From Pseudeuparius sepicola (taxonomy: Eukaryota > Arthropoda > Insecta > Coleoptera > Anthribidae): 64,000 nucleotides of DNA. Both the position numbers and the translations under genes were made by a program. Below are positions 21,592-33,659 of the stretch, in pieces (position 1 is the first letter of the stretch; each line of letters begins with the position of its first letter). The DNA lies in the NCBI GenBank assembly GCA_963920635.1, contig OY987298.1, forward strand, positions 116,922,035-116,986,034. Reading direction: 5' to 3'. The notes below the pieces were generated by a model. That model saw nothing but the letters and a program-made list of their open reading frames with translations. It made no database searches and had not been told where the DNA came from.

Positions 21592-24377
21592 AAATATATG
21601 AAGGGTCTGTATTTTTTTATTGGTAGTACCAAGGGAGAGTATCTCATAGGCGGTAAGTAAGTTGTTTTATTTTTAAACTTTTATTTCATCTAGATTTTAA
21701 ACTGTTGATGTTCTTTTCTACATTAGTATCCTATTTTGCTTTGAAGTTTATGAAAATTAACCACACGTTATATGTTTTATTTTTCAATAAACATTTAAGA
21801 TGCAAAAACTACCCATTTAGTAATTACTTGTTCTAAAAAATACGAAAATAATTATATTACGGAAATTCCGGGATCCCGGGATTTAATTTTTTTATCGGGA
21901 TTGGAATCCCTAGTTTTTAAGAACAAATAATTGCAGTTGGGCTTCTGATATAATGTATACTGTGGTATCACTAAGATGGAATGAATGAAATTTAGTCTCA
22001 TACGTTGTTTAAGAATTATTTAACTTACATTATTTATTTAACATCAATTTATCCTGATAAAGCAAACGATCATCAACCAAGAAATATGATTATATTTAAT
22101 TTTTTTATATTAACAATCTTATTCGAAATTTGATTTGTTAAAACGTAATGTAGACTTTCAAATGGTTTATTACTTCTCACATTCTTTCTAGCTAACTTTT
22201 ACCTAACCCCAATTATCTTGAGTGTTTCCTGAGAAGAAATTTTGGACTTACTTCCGCGGAATTCAATGCCGAAAGTGTCTGGATATAGTTTTTAATGTCT
22301 ATTATCGATCCAAGTTCTACGAGCTTTCACAAAATTTTTCCCGGTAGGTACAGATATAGTATAAAATGTTAATTTTGCGGAGTAAATCAATCGCATCTCA
22401 TTCGTTTCTTATTAGTAGCATTTTAAAAATTGGAGCTGTAGTAATCGGATTTATTAATTAGTGATATCAGTAGCATTGGTATGGGTGGTCTATAGTCTTT
22501 CTACTTTCTGAAGTTTTTGCGGTACTTATTTATTTCATTTAAAATGTTTCTTTAATAACATTTTTTATTTTCACAAATGATTTTTAAGAAATTTTTAAAC
22601 AAATTGAAACATCATACCTATATATTATTATTTTCTTACCAAATGTAGAAGTGTCAAACCCAGTCTCTAAAGTAGAGAAGTTCGAATGAGCAATCTGGTG
22701 AGGCGCATAGAAAAACATGTCGTAAATTGTATCCAGAATGTTCTGGGATGCCCTATTTTCTACTATTTTTATCCGTATGCGTCAATATTTTGTCGAACTG
22801 GGATCCCCACAAAGAAGTTAATACGAATAGGACGCGACCGCCGAGGCGACAACATAACAAAACTATATTTACAACATAACAAAACTCTATTTATTCTATT
22901 TATCTATCAATTATTCCTCCCGAGAAGGAATTATTAAGTATATTTATCCTCATCGCCACTAAGCTCACAAGTAAAAATTCTGACATGCGCCAATTATTTA
23001 ACTATGACAAAAAAATCGAGTTAGATAGGCATTGATCTCTGGCTGGATATTAATGACCCCTGCGTGCTCTCAAACTGAGGGATTTTTAAACGGTCCTAAA
23101 AAACACCACGTAGTTGATATGACTCTCATTTACAACATTGGTTTGAGACCGCGTCGCGTCGATCCGGGGACACACGGTATGTATCGGTTGATAAATAACA
23201 CAATAAAAAATGTGCTAAGAAATATAGTTTCGAACTCGAACATCTAATTTATACATATTTATGGGAAGGATTGAGACTACAAGTTTTACTATTTAGTTCT
23301 TGAAACAGCATCCGAATTTATATGCAACCAACAACCAACCAAATCATGACGCAACATAACAATTTGTTGTACTAATTTCATTTTCTTTCTGTCTTCTGGA
23401 AAAAATAGATAAGCTCGTTCTGGCACTTGCTAGTAAACTAAGCTGAAGCGCGGCGTTGCCAGATCCATTGAAAAATCAATAATAATTTATCTAGGGAAAT
23501 TTCTGCCTTGATATATTGTTATGTTGAGACATTTGGCAACAGTATGATATATATATATATATACCTCTGTCAACGCTTCTATCGGGATGGAGCATGCGTT
23601 TTCTTTGTTCGAAATAATGCAAAGGCGATGCTTGCCCCGTTAGTTCGGGGGCTTTTGTTTCATAAATAATAAAAAAAAACAAGTGTTTGGTGTAATTAGA
23701 CATATCGCGCGTGTCATGTAACTAAAACGACGGGTGTGCGTATGTGTATAGTTTTCATGCGTAACTGTCTGTGTCTAATGCAGCAATTGTTTTTTTTTTG
23801 AGAATACTTGGATCCTCGACAACTAGAATCTGTAAATTATATTTGGAACAACTTTGTACCCTGGGGTGTTTTTTGACTGCCCCTCTGTATATTGAGTTTT
23901 TCCGTATATTTGTACAATACCAACATTACCCGTCTAAGTAAGTAAAATGATTTTTCCTTTGTCTTGGGTGTTGGTTTAAGTGATAATTATGGTAACCGTT
24001 TCGACGAGGTAGATGTTAGGACGGGGTTTTGAATTCTAACTAGAGACACAAAGATGGCGGTAAGTTTGATATTTTTTATTTTTGCCGTGAAACAAATCAA
24101 ACAAAAGAACTATGTAAGAATACGTAGGAAGGAGATTAACAGTTTTATTACGGTGTAGGGGAATAATTGGGAAAAATACATCTCATTAGAAGGGTAAAAT
24201 AAACATTTTTTATTACTTTATTATGGCGGAGGGTAAATTGAAGCATAATTATATGAAAATAAGAGCATTGCTTCCATATAAAAATATGTAAATTTTACTA
24301 GTGTTTGAATAAAATAGAAGTATAATAAAACATACAATAAACTATTTAGTTACTTGAATATTACAAAAATTTGCGGG
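21592..24377. other. No gene; AT-rich with a short (AT)n at 23548-23562
   Basis: Nothing coding is supported. GGGATCCCGGGAT near 21868 is a small palindrome. At 24054 the sequence AAGATGGCGGTAAGT combines an ATG with a good 5' splice-site match, but no exon context is visible. Confidence 0.4.
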
Positions 24378-24838
24378 CAGGGACGTATAATTTGACCCAC
24401 GCCTAGAGCCTTTATTTTTCGAGTTAGTTACTTAAGTGAAAGTTGTAGGGTACCAAGGTGTATTGGCCCAAAAATAATGGATTGACAGGAATGCTCTTGC
24501 CTAAGTTGAAATGTTTTTCCATGGCAACCTTGATTAAATATAAAGATCGTATTTATCTGCAATTTGGAATATCATGCGAATGCTTAGAGCAAACATATAA
24601 CATATTTATATTGTTGGAATCGGAACAATGCGTGCAATTCAAAAATCCACAAATATACAGGGTGTTCCATTAGAAAAAATAAGTTTATATTTTTTCATAA
24701 ATTTGCGACGCTCATTTGTTTTATCTAGTAACAGATCCTAGCGGTTCAGGAAAAACCCTACAACTTTCATTTAAAATATTTTTCTAACTGGAAAAATAAA
24801 GGCTCTAGGGGTGGGTGAAAATATACGGGAACACTTTG
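24378..24838. mobile_element. MITE, older copy of the 26737 family
   Basis: Collinear with 26737-27203 and in the same orientation. Its left end is eroded (CAGGGACGTATAATTTGACCC) and its right end reads ATACGGGAACACTTTGT. An internal CAGGGTGTTCC is present near 24659, as in the other copy. Confidence 0.75.
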
Positions 24839-26288
24839 TACATTGCAATATTTTTAATTAGTTTTATAGATACAAAGGGCGGGTAAATAATCAATAAATA
24901 ATCATTTATTGTGTAAATTAGGCGAAAAATACATCCGCCGACATGTAATTTCTCATTAAGTAATACTAATTAAATCACATGCGCGGACAGGAGATCATAC
25001 ATGGGCATGTGAATTACGCGAATAGGTCAAACACTCAGCACGCATGTGCGATTGGTAGAGGAAAAATGGTCGTAGCTTACTAGGGACGAAGGAGTAGGAG
25101 GTAGGTAATGTAGGGAAAAATAGTGGGAGTGTATCCAGAACTGTCTTTCCTTACCTAATTACCTCTAGAAAAAGTGTATTTAGGATGTAATTTTTAATAA
25201 TTGCAAGCTTGCAAAAGTTGCAAGAGCTCCTGGATTTAGAAGGTTATAAATTCAAAAGCACATTTTGTTTAAGAACTGAGAAAAAATGTCCATAAATTTT
25301 ATTTCAAATAGTAAAACACTAATTTACTTTACGAAACCGGAAACTAGTGTTTTTCAGGTCAATACAAGAATGTTTTAATAATCCTTTTTCTTTGCGGCTG
25401 TTAAAATTTTTAAGTTAATAAGTGGAGCATTCGCCTTTATACTTTGTTTTTAACAATGAAAATTTGGTTTCTTCGCTACAGAGAAAGTTGAAAAATATTG
25501 ACGTTTGCTTTTTGTTTTTGATGATAAAAATTTTCTTTGCGAAATTCAGTTACTCACAAATTTTAATATTTGACCTCCAATTATGACATTTTGGCCGAAG
25601 TTTTTATTTATAGAGTTAAGAGACTGGTTGTTGGTTCAGATGGATACCTTGACAGCTATTTTGGAGTATCTACGAACACTGGCACTATGCTATCAATTTG
25701 CTATTTGGAACGTTATAAGTTAAAATTTTACGGTTGTATGGTAAACCAGGAATTATTTTGAAAGGGTCACTACAAAAATTTGAAAACGCGTAGGCGTTTA
25801 TAAGCCTGCCTTGATTTCAGCAAGGCGGCAAGTCGGCACTGCGAAGGCGGACAACCCCAGCAAGTTGGGAATGTTCCAAAGTCGGTATGTGTGGCCTGTA
25901 AACGATCGATCCAACTGTAGTAAATAAATTAATCGAAACTTTTGCTACCTCGTCAAACTTGTTTAAGAATGTTAACTTTCATAACTCCCATACTCCCAGG
26001 AGCCACTCCAATCTACGTGCAATGACTTCCATACTAGAGTTAGATGATCATTTTGTTAATGTACTTGACAAGTAGGTATATAGGGTAAAACTGAAAATTG
26101 AATAGATTATCAATGTCAGTATCAACTAGATACTTTTTAAAATATCAATTTTACCTCATTGAATAACACATACACCTTTAGTTTTAGAAAAAGTAAATAG
26201 TTAGAATATTTGGAAAACTTAATGCCAAAGCCATTAAAGAATTACGTTTTAAAGTTGGTTGTTGGTTAAATTAAAATCGCACTACCTA
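24839..26288. other. No gene recognised
   Basis: AT-rich unique sequence. Short frames such as 25570-25761 resemble no family. Confidence 0.4.
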
Positions 26289-26299
26289 ATATAGTATTC

Positions 26300-26605
26300 G
26301 GGGCGGCGGTGTCCGAGTGGGTCTTTCGATTTGACCCACGCTTTGGCACCGTACGTTGTGGGTTCGAGTCCCACCACGGTATGTGCCATGGGTGTTGTGT
26401 GTTTGTATTTATGTTTGTGACGTCTTTAGGTTAAGATTAGGCTAAGAAATATATACAAGACAAAAAAATATATATATATTTATAAATAAACAAACAATTT
26501 AACGTGTAACGGGGACGTGTAACCACGTAACGCTGGCAAGGTCCCCGACACTGGGTAAATGGATAACGCCGAAAAGGTAAACCGAGCCCAATAAAAAAAA
26601 TATAT
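26300..26605 (+). mobile_element. tRNA-derived SINE with 11-bp target duplication
   Basis: The 5' part has a pol III A-box-like GGTGTCCGAGTGG and a B box GGTTCGAGTCC at normal tRNA spacing, but the acceptor stem does not pair, so it is not a tRNA gene. The body ends in an A- and TA-rich tail. The duplication ATATAGTATTC is found at 26289-26299 and 26606-26616. Its exact 11-bp match suggests a fairly young insertion by LINE machinery. Confidence 0.85.
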
Positions 26606-26736
26606 ATATAGTATTCAAGGAGAATATTACCTACATTGTCATCATTAAAATTTATAATATAATAATATAATAGGTATTATCAAAGGTGGTCTGTATTTCC
26701 AAAAATACGGAGAGCCATTTGTTGTAAAGCTACGTA

Positions 26737-27203
26737 CAGGGTGTTCCCGTATATTTTGACCCACCCCTAGAGCCTCTATTTTTCGAGTTAGAAAAAAAAA
26801 TACTTAAATGAAAGCTGTAGGGTACCAAGGTGTATGGTCCCAAAAATAATGGGTTGACAGGAATGCCCTTGCCAAAGTTGAAATGTTTTTCCATGGAAAC
26901 CTTGATTAAATATAAAAATCGTATTTATCTGCAATTATTTGCGAATGCTTAGAGCAAACATATAACATATTAATATTGTTGGAATCGAAAAAATACGTGC
27001 AATTCAAAAATCCGCAAACATACAGGGTGTTCCATTAAAAAAGTAAGTTTATATGTTTTCATAAATTTGCGACGCTCATTTGTTTTATCTAGTAACAGAT
27101 CCTAGCGGTTCAGAAAAAACCCTACAACTTTCATTTAAGTAATTTTTTCTAACTCGAAAAATATAGTCTCTAGGGGTGGGTCAAAATATACGGGAACACC
27201 CTG
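26737..27203. mobile_element. MITE with CAGGGTGTTCCCG ends and TA duplication
   Basis: Inverted termini read CAGGGTGTTCCCGTATATTT and the complement, followed by GACCCACCCCTAGAG on both sides. TA flanks both ends (26735-26736, 27204-27205). It is 467 bp and non-coding. An internal CAGGGTGTTCC at about 27024 may mark a composite origin. Confidence 0.85.
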
Positions 27204-27789
27204 TACACTATTTTGTATGAATCTAGGTATATGCCGATATCCAGATAAATTTTCTATTTGCATCTGAAGGATTTAGCACATGGGTAAATGGTAAATCAAT
27301 AGTTTCAACCCTATATGAGACAGAAAATATCCAGAAATAGATACCCCCAACCCAGCTGCTTCTGCATAAAACACCGGTGTTGTCCATAAAAACGTGAACT
27401 ATCTCACAGTGTTAAGGTGCATTAAAAATGCATCTGGCCAAGCTTCGCTGAACCGTTCACTTGCATAGATGGAGTCTGGATTTCGCTTGTTGCCTGCACC
27501 ACCGTTGCGAGCATCTCAATTGTACCGTTTAGAAAATTTAATCAGGTTTGCACTCTGCACGGGGTTGAATTATTTATATTCCCTTTTGCCTTGTATAGAA
27601 GAGATTCGCGGCCACCTTACAAACATTCACTAAATAAAAACAATATAAATGTAAAGATTTTAAATGGTTCTGATCATCTTCTGACGTTTCCCATGGTTTA
27701 TAAACTTTAATAATGTTTACACTACTGTTTACTATGTTATGTTTACAGCTCCGAATAAAACTTATTTCAAGGACCGGAAGATTCATCAT

Positions 27790-27900
27790 TTTTACAAGCT
27801 TTTATTTAACTTCACCTGTTAGTGTGGGTCGAATCTTGCAAGCTGACTTAGAACCACTTCCTGATATCCGATTGAGCTGAAATTTTGCATACGCACCTTT
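27790..27900 (+). repeat. Leader segment of the minisatellite family, inverse copy at 33040-33115
   Basis: TTAACTTCACCTGTTAGTGTG, CTTGCAA and CGATTGAGCTG occur here and, inverted, at about 33045-33110. This segment lies directly before the 122-bp array. Confidence 0.6.
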
Positions 27901-27929
27901 AATTCCGGTGACAATGCAATATGCAATAC

Positions 27930-28345
27930 TCGATATTGTAATACATTCAAAATGACCGCCGCTCCAAGATGGCGGATGAGGATTTTTTTTTCAACTCCCT
28001 TAATATGGGTATCAGATGAAAGGGCTTGAAAAATAGATAACGATAAAGCTAGTGACATCACACTAAATTCAATATGGCCGCCGCTCCAAGATGGCGGATG
28101 ATGTACTTTTTGCCAACCCCCTTAATATGGGTATCAAATGAAAGGGCTTGAAGAGTAGAAAACGAAAAAGTTAGTGACATCACACTAAATTCAATATGGC
28201 CGCCGCTCCAAGATGGCGGATTACCTATTTGATACCCAACGTGGGTATCAAATGAAAGGGCTCGACGGGTAGAAAACAATAAGGTGAATGACTTCATACG
28301 AAATCCAATATGACGGCCGCCCTAAGATGGCGGACTAAATTTCTT
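27930..28345 (+). repeat. 122-bp minisatellite, about four units, with CCAAGATGGCGG
   Basis: The motif GCTCCAAGATGGCGG recurs at about 27961, 28083 and 28205 and, altered, near 28318. Between motifs each unit carries TATGGGTATCAAATGAAAGGGCT and GTGAC-CATCACAC-like blocks. Frames across it are repeats of one unit, not genes. Confidence 0.85.
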
Positions 28346-28410
28346 TCCTACCCTCCTGACATGGGAATCAAATAGGTACTAAAAAGCACAAAATAAAATT
28401 AAAAAAATTA

Positions 28411-28680
28411 AAAACAAGCATTTATTTAAGCCATGTACTAAAACGAAAAACGAATAAAATAAGTTTGTTTTTTTAATTCAATTTAAAATTGGGACTAGTT
28501 TTTGCAAATTGAAAAGCTTGTCCACTGTCCAATAAAATTAATTGGAACCTACTTTCATCAACATTTCGCGCCACAAGCTTTTGAATTTGCAAAAACTTGT
28601 CGTAATTAATAATCTTAACGGAAACCTAAACTTATTTTATTCGTTTTAGTACATGGCTTAAATAAAAGCTTTTATTAAAA
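28411..28680. repeat. Foldback, arms of about 60 bp
   Basis: AAGCATTTATTTAAGCCATG and ACGAATAAAATAAGTTT on the left return inverted at 28626-28673. Single related arms occur near 32935-33020 and 17660-17740. Confidence 0.7.
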
Positions 28681-28699
28681 AAGGTTTTTTCATTGGTAA

Positions 28700-29910
28700 A
28701 ATCTAAAAAAAAAAAACAAAGATTATAAGCGAAACTTGGCGCAGGAATTAATTTGGTTTTATTTTTGGTCGACACTAGATCTACCTATACTAGTTTATTC
28801 AAAATCATCAGCCACAATCACAGATTTTTTTATTATTATCTTCATTGAAAATATACTGTCTATCACAGTATGCTGCGAAAAAACGCAATCTTCTCGTTTA
28901 TTTGATGTATCAAATTCTGCGTTTTGAATCATTTGTTTGTTCCATTAAAAAAAAATTGAAGATTTATCTGCTAAAAGTATATTTATATCTATAAATTTAT
29001 TGTTATTTACCCGAAAAAAAAAGTAGCTATACACGGAGGATCATATTCGTTGGCTACTAGGATTATTAAAAGCAGGTATAAGCATAGCCGAACGAGTAAA
29101 ATCTATACATTGGTATGAGGAAACACTTTCCAGGTTTATAGGACCGACTTTTCGGACCTCAGGCAGTAAATGACCCATTTTTTGGGCTATAGCAATTGTG
29201 AATTGAAATATTTTTAAAATCTATCTCAATTTTTTATGTTGCAATCATTAATGATTTAGATCCACGCCAGTCTAAGACAATAGTTGTTGTTGTATCAGTA
29301 TATTATTTTGTAAAGTTTTTTCGTGAATTCTGTCGATAATTTTCACCCTCATGTAAATTGTAGTCATATATAATATTCATGTTTTTGTGAACTAACTTAC
29401 CCGCTCTTATGATTAAAACAGATACAATTACTAGGTATTTGTTAAGGTGTTCATTATCTTATCGTCATTCAGTACACGACAAGTATGAACGGATAAAATC
29501 TTACTAATAATCCTCTTTTAACTTACTTTCATCGACCACCACCATCTTTCTTCTAAAACAATTAGTTGTTCAAAGCGAAACGCTGGAAAGTATGCTTAAA
29601 ATTTCTGTAATCCAGTGCAACAAGACATTGTTTTCTATAAATTTCCCTGAGGAGTAATTGCCCGCTTCGTCAATTTTTCCATCACTACAAAATAAAAGTG
29701 CGATTGATAGATGAGTCGGTATTTAGGTATGCCTTTTGTTCTCGCACAAATCCCAGGACAAACTATTATGGGATACTTATAGCTTATATAGTTAGATAGC
29801 AGCTACATGACAATTTTATTCATATTTAAACATACCTAACCAGAAAAAAATTGGAACTGTAAATAACTACGAAATTCCTACTAATATTACCAGGGAAATT
29901 ATATTTCTGT
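28700..29910. other. No gene recognised
   Basis: AT-rich, no repeats or coding region that I can support. Confidence 0.4.
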
Positions 29911-29914
29911 TTAA

Positions 29915-30520
29915 AGGCCGGTCCACACGCAACGATGTATCGTACGATTTGCATGCGCAATAAGTAAATCGTTACAAATTCAGTGCGTCCACATTATAAC
30001 AACTTATCGTAGTAAAGCTGCAATTTTCGCTTGATACAATAATCATGGAGGAAGGATTTTTTGGAGTATTTTTACGTTTTGTTTAAATGTTAAAAGGAAG
30101 AGGGAAATCAGGAAACGTTTAAATAGAACTAGATGGTCTAAAGCATGGTTATTGAAGCGAAGACTATTTTACCATCGAATTCTATTATAATTATGCGAAA
30201 TGGTCGACATATTTTTTAACAAATTTAAAATAAATCAGTTATTGCTTTAGTTTTAATTAATTTAATAATTTCCGGACTAAAAAGAGGTAGGAGTCAGCTA
30301 CCGTCGCACCTAAAAACTGTACAAATCTCGGACATACGTTACGATTTGCATGCGCAAATCTCTCAAATCTATGCTTTTCGGTTCAAACTTTCAGCTCCGA
30401 CGTCCAACTTTGCACAGTTCTAAATTTTGTGCAAATATGCTGTCCACACTCAACGATTTATCTGTAACGATTTACTTGCGCATGCGAATCGTACGATACA
30501 TCGTTGCGTGTGGACCGGCC
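29915..30520. mobile_element. TTAA-flanked MITE (piggyBac-like)
   Basis: Inverted ends of at least 45 bp (GGCCGGTCCACACGCAACG, then CGTACGATTTGCATGCGCA) lie between TTAA at 29911-29914 and 30521-30524. TTAA duplications are the hallmark of piggyBac transposition. There is no transposase; a reading frame through it is an artefact of AT-poor ends. Confidence 0.75.
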
Positions 30521-30524
30521 TTAA

Positions 30525-31530
30525 GAGGTCACCTCTTAGCCTTGGGCTTATATGTAAATCCAAACCTTGTAATACCTATTTCGCATTGCATGTTTTCGGT
30601 TTATTTTCGTATTACTACTTTTAGCTCCATGATGTTACATATTGAATGAGGTGGGAAGAATATTTTAGGAAACTAAGTTGCGGAAGGTGAAATACGTCGT
30701 TATTGTTATTAGGCAAATTCCTTATTATTGATATACTTACATAGCTGCATGTATTTAGTTGGTTTGTTGCTGGAAACATTGTGGGCGGTATTTCAAATAC
30801 AGTACCTACTTCCATCAAGGAATTCTGAAATTTTTTCTAAACATTTTAAAAGTGAAAGTGGATCGTTTAATGAAGCGTGTTTCAGATCCATTAAAATTTG
30901 GGCTAAAAAGAAACAGTAAATAATCTAGAGGTGGGTTTTCGGGGCTCAAATTTAATCCAGGCAATTTGGATTTTATTACCTCCAGAAACATAAAAGCCAA
31001 TTAAAACGATTATAAATCAGGGAACGTAACAAGTTTTTAATTATGAAAACAAAAATGTTTAATTAATTGGGGGTTTTCAACCTCCCAATTTTTTTATGTA
31101 AGAACTGAAAAATACGAAATTTCCTATGTCACTTCAATCCCAGTCTTAGCAAATTTACACAGAAACTGAGAATAGAACCAGATAACATCAAGGTAATCGG
31201 CATCAGCATAGTATCGAATTGTTCTTCTTGTCAGTTCTAAGACTGTGCATTTATTAGACGTGTTATTATTATAAGCATTTGATAAATATTGTACCTACAA
31301 TATACATTTTGTGTATTTTGCGCAATTGTGAAGGGTTTTTTGGTTGATCCTAATATATCCCCCATTTGAATTTTGTGCCGTTTTTTGGTTAAATTAATTT
31401 TTAAAAAAATTCAGCAATAAAACAATAAAATATTCACAAAAAGGTTTCAAATGTCGTCGTGCAAAAACGAAATTTAAGCATTATTCGTGTGTTTATCCAG
31501 CGAAAAACTAAACATTCTGGAAGACGTAAT
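30525..31530. other. No gene recognised
   Basis: AT-rich unique sequence. Confidence 0.4.
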
Positions 31531-31644
31531 CTACACTCCGACACACGAGAAAAGTCCAATGAAAGACTCAATCTAAGCGCCATCCGTATGTTATCCGATT
31601 AGACTGAGTTTTTCATTGGACTTCTCTCGTGTGTCGGACTGTAG
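31531..31644. repeat. Short hairpin element
   Basis: Arms CTACACTCCGACACACGAG and CTCGTGTGTCGGACTGTAG extend inward through AAGTCCAATGAAA. It is about 114 bp and palindromic over most of its length. Confidence 0.8.
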
Positions 31645-31649
31645 CCAAA

Positions 31650-33585
31650 TACATTTAGTTGGCATGAATTGCTTTTGGTGAACTCTGCTTTTAACTCTTT
31701 GATATTTTAATATTGCTAACAATTCAAATTATTTAAAAAATAACTAACTGGCAAACCATTTTTGGATCTGGTAGAAAACCACTTTGTATCATCAATGTAA
31801 GTAGGTACTTAAATAAAAATGCAAATGATTAAACTTTTTTTTTTCATTCTTCGGCCTCACGATATTTGAAACATAACAGGGATTTATAATATGTCTTTGA
31901 ATTTAACATTCCACTTGGCCTCTACGATTCAGCCTAAATAAACATTTTTTTGTTCCCTGCCTCTGTGTCAGGTGTATACTGTATTGTGATGAAACTTGGT
32001 TTGCAAGAATATATAAATGATACTCCCCCTTGAAAATTATAAAAATCGTTTCCAGTTTGTCTTGACAGGAACGGTAAACTAATTTCTTTGTAAACAAAAT
32101 GTGGATATCTAAAAATCATATAGAAGAAAGTTGTTTAAAATAAAAATTTGTTCCCACATAACGTCGTAATCAGCCTATTTTTTTGTTTATGCCATTTTTT
32201 GTTTATCTGTGACGCTAGGGAGGGTAAATCTCATGTTTGATTATTTTATAAGTGACTCTATGCATGATGGTACCCGCCAAAATATGGTTTGTTCGCAAAA
32301 TTTCATTTTTTACGTTATTGATATAGATACCCTTTTTCTGGAAGGTATTGAGAAGTTTTATTTGCAAGAAAATAATTATAATTTATATGCAGGGTGCCCG
32401 GAAAGGAGCAAAAAAGCAAAAAATTAATAAAAAATTGGGCTCGCGCTCCGATTTTTAAATATAGGGCGTTAGCGTTTTCGTAAATTTTGTTTTTTTTAAC
32501 CGTACGGCAACTCATATTACAAGCAAATTTGGAATTTGGGATACAATATGGATGGACATTCTCATAAAATGCGGGTAATCGGTAGCTTAAATTTATAAAT
32601 AAAAATAGTCCTGCCATAGTTTGACCTAAAAATTTACTCGTTTCCTAACGTAGCTCTTCATTGAGATTTGAAAATGTCTTCTTTGCATTTTTTCCACCAT
32701 TTTGCCACCATTTCCTGGAAAACTTGATCATTTTATTTATTTTGGTATTTTTGTAATAATATCAGTAAAAATATTTACTTCAAAGTGTGCTTTAAAGCGG
32801 AAAAGCGTACCTTCATCAAAAATAATAGTATATTACTCAACAAGCGTCATTGCTCCTATCGAACAACTGCAACTCGAGCTCGCTTCGGGATGGGGGTAAT
32901 CCGAACGAGTAGATCAAATAAAAAATAAAAAACCTCTTAAAAACAAACTTTTTTTAACACATGTACCAAAAGGAATAAAATAAATTTAGGTTTTCGTTGA
33001 GGTAATTCAATGCCAAGCTTTTGAAATCAACATTACAGCTCAATCGGTTGAGCGGAACTGGTTTAAAATTTAGTTGCAAGATTTGACACACACACTAACA
33101 GGTGAAGTTAAATAATATCTTGTAAAATGGCCAAAACCATAGAATAATCTAGATTCTTCTATGCCATAACTATTAAATTTAGATCCGGCAATCAATATTA
33201 TAGTCTTGTAATATTAGCCTAAGCCTTAAGGGGGCATAACTACTGATCGTCATATCCGTTAATCGAGATTAGGCTGCCTTTTGACTGAAATGTTTAAATA
33301 TTTCAATATTTCAGTCAAAGCTATAACGTTTAGATATCGCAGTATACAGGAAGTCCGCGTTTACAAGAAGATAAATATGGACCAAAATGTAAAAAATACA
33401 AAAAAAGTCATTCTTGAGAAAAGTTTAGAAAAAGGATTCACCATGAGAAACTTCAATTTTGTTCTACAGGGTCTTCACGCGAACACTCCGACCCCCCTAT
33501 TATTTCCCCAGTTTTTGCAAATAAAATAAAATACCTATATATAAAAGTTGCAAGGTAAATATCGGGCTTTAGAAAGGTAGACTTG
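31650..33585. other. No gene; remnant repeat arm at about 32935-33115
   Basis: AT-rich. The segment 32935-33115 carries an arm of the 28411 foldback and the inverted leader of the minisatellite family. No coding region is supported. Confidence 0.45.
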
Positions 33586-33590
33586 CAGTT

Positions 33591-33658
33591 TATACAGGAT
33601 GTATCGTAAAAATGGGACTAAATATATTTATCGTTTTCAACAATAAACATCCTGTATA
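33591..33658. repeat. Tiny inverted element TATACAGGATG...CATCCTGTATA
   Basis: Perfect 10-11-base inverted ends 68 bp apart, resembling the CAGGGTG-type termini. Confidence 0.5.
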
Positions 33659-33659
33659 T

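Noticed and set aside
26300..26385. tRNA gene (A box and B box present)
   Set aside because: The 5' and 3' ends do not form an acceptor stem, and an A-tailed body with a target duplication follows; a SINE explains it better.
27819..28297. Two ORFs of about 80 codons with similar proteins
   Set aside because: They are translations of successive 122-bp minisatellite units.
27930..28345. CRISPR-like spaced repeats
   Set aside because: The 122-bp units are similar along their whole length, which is a minisatellite; the sequence is eukaryotic.
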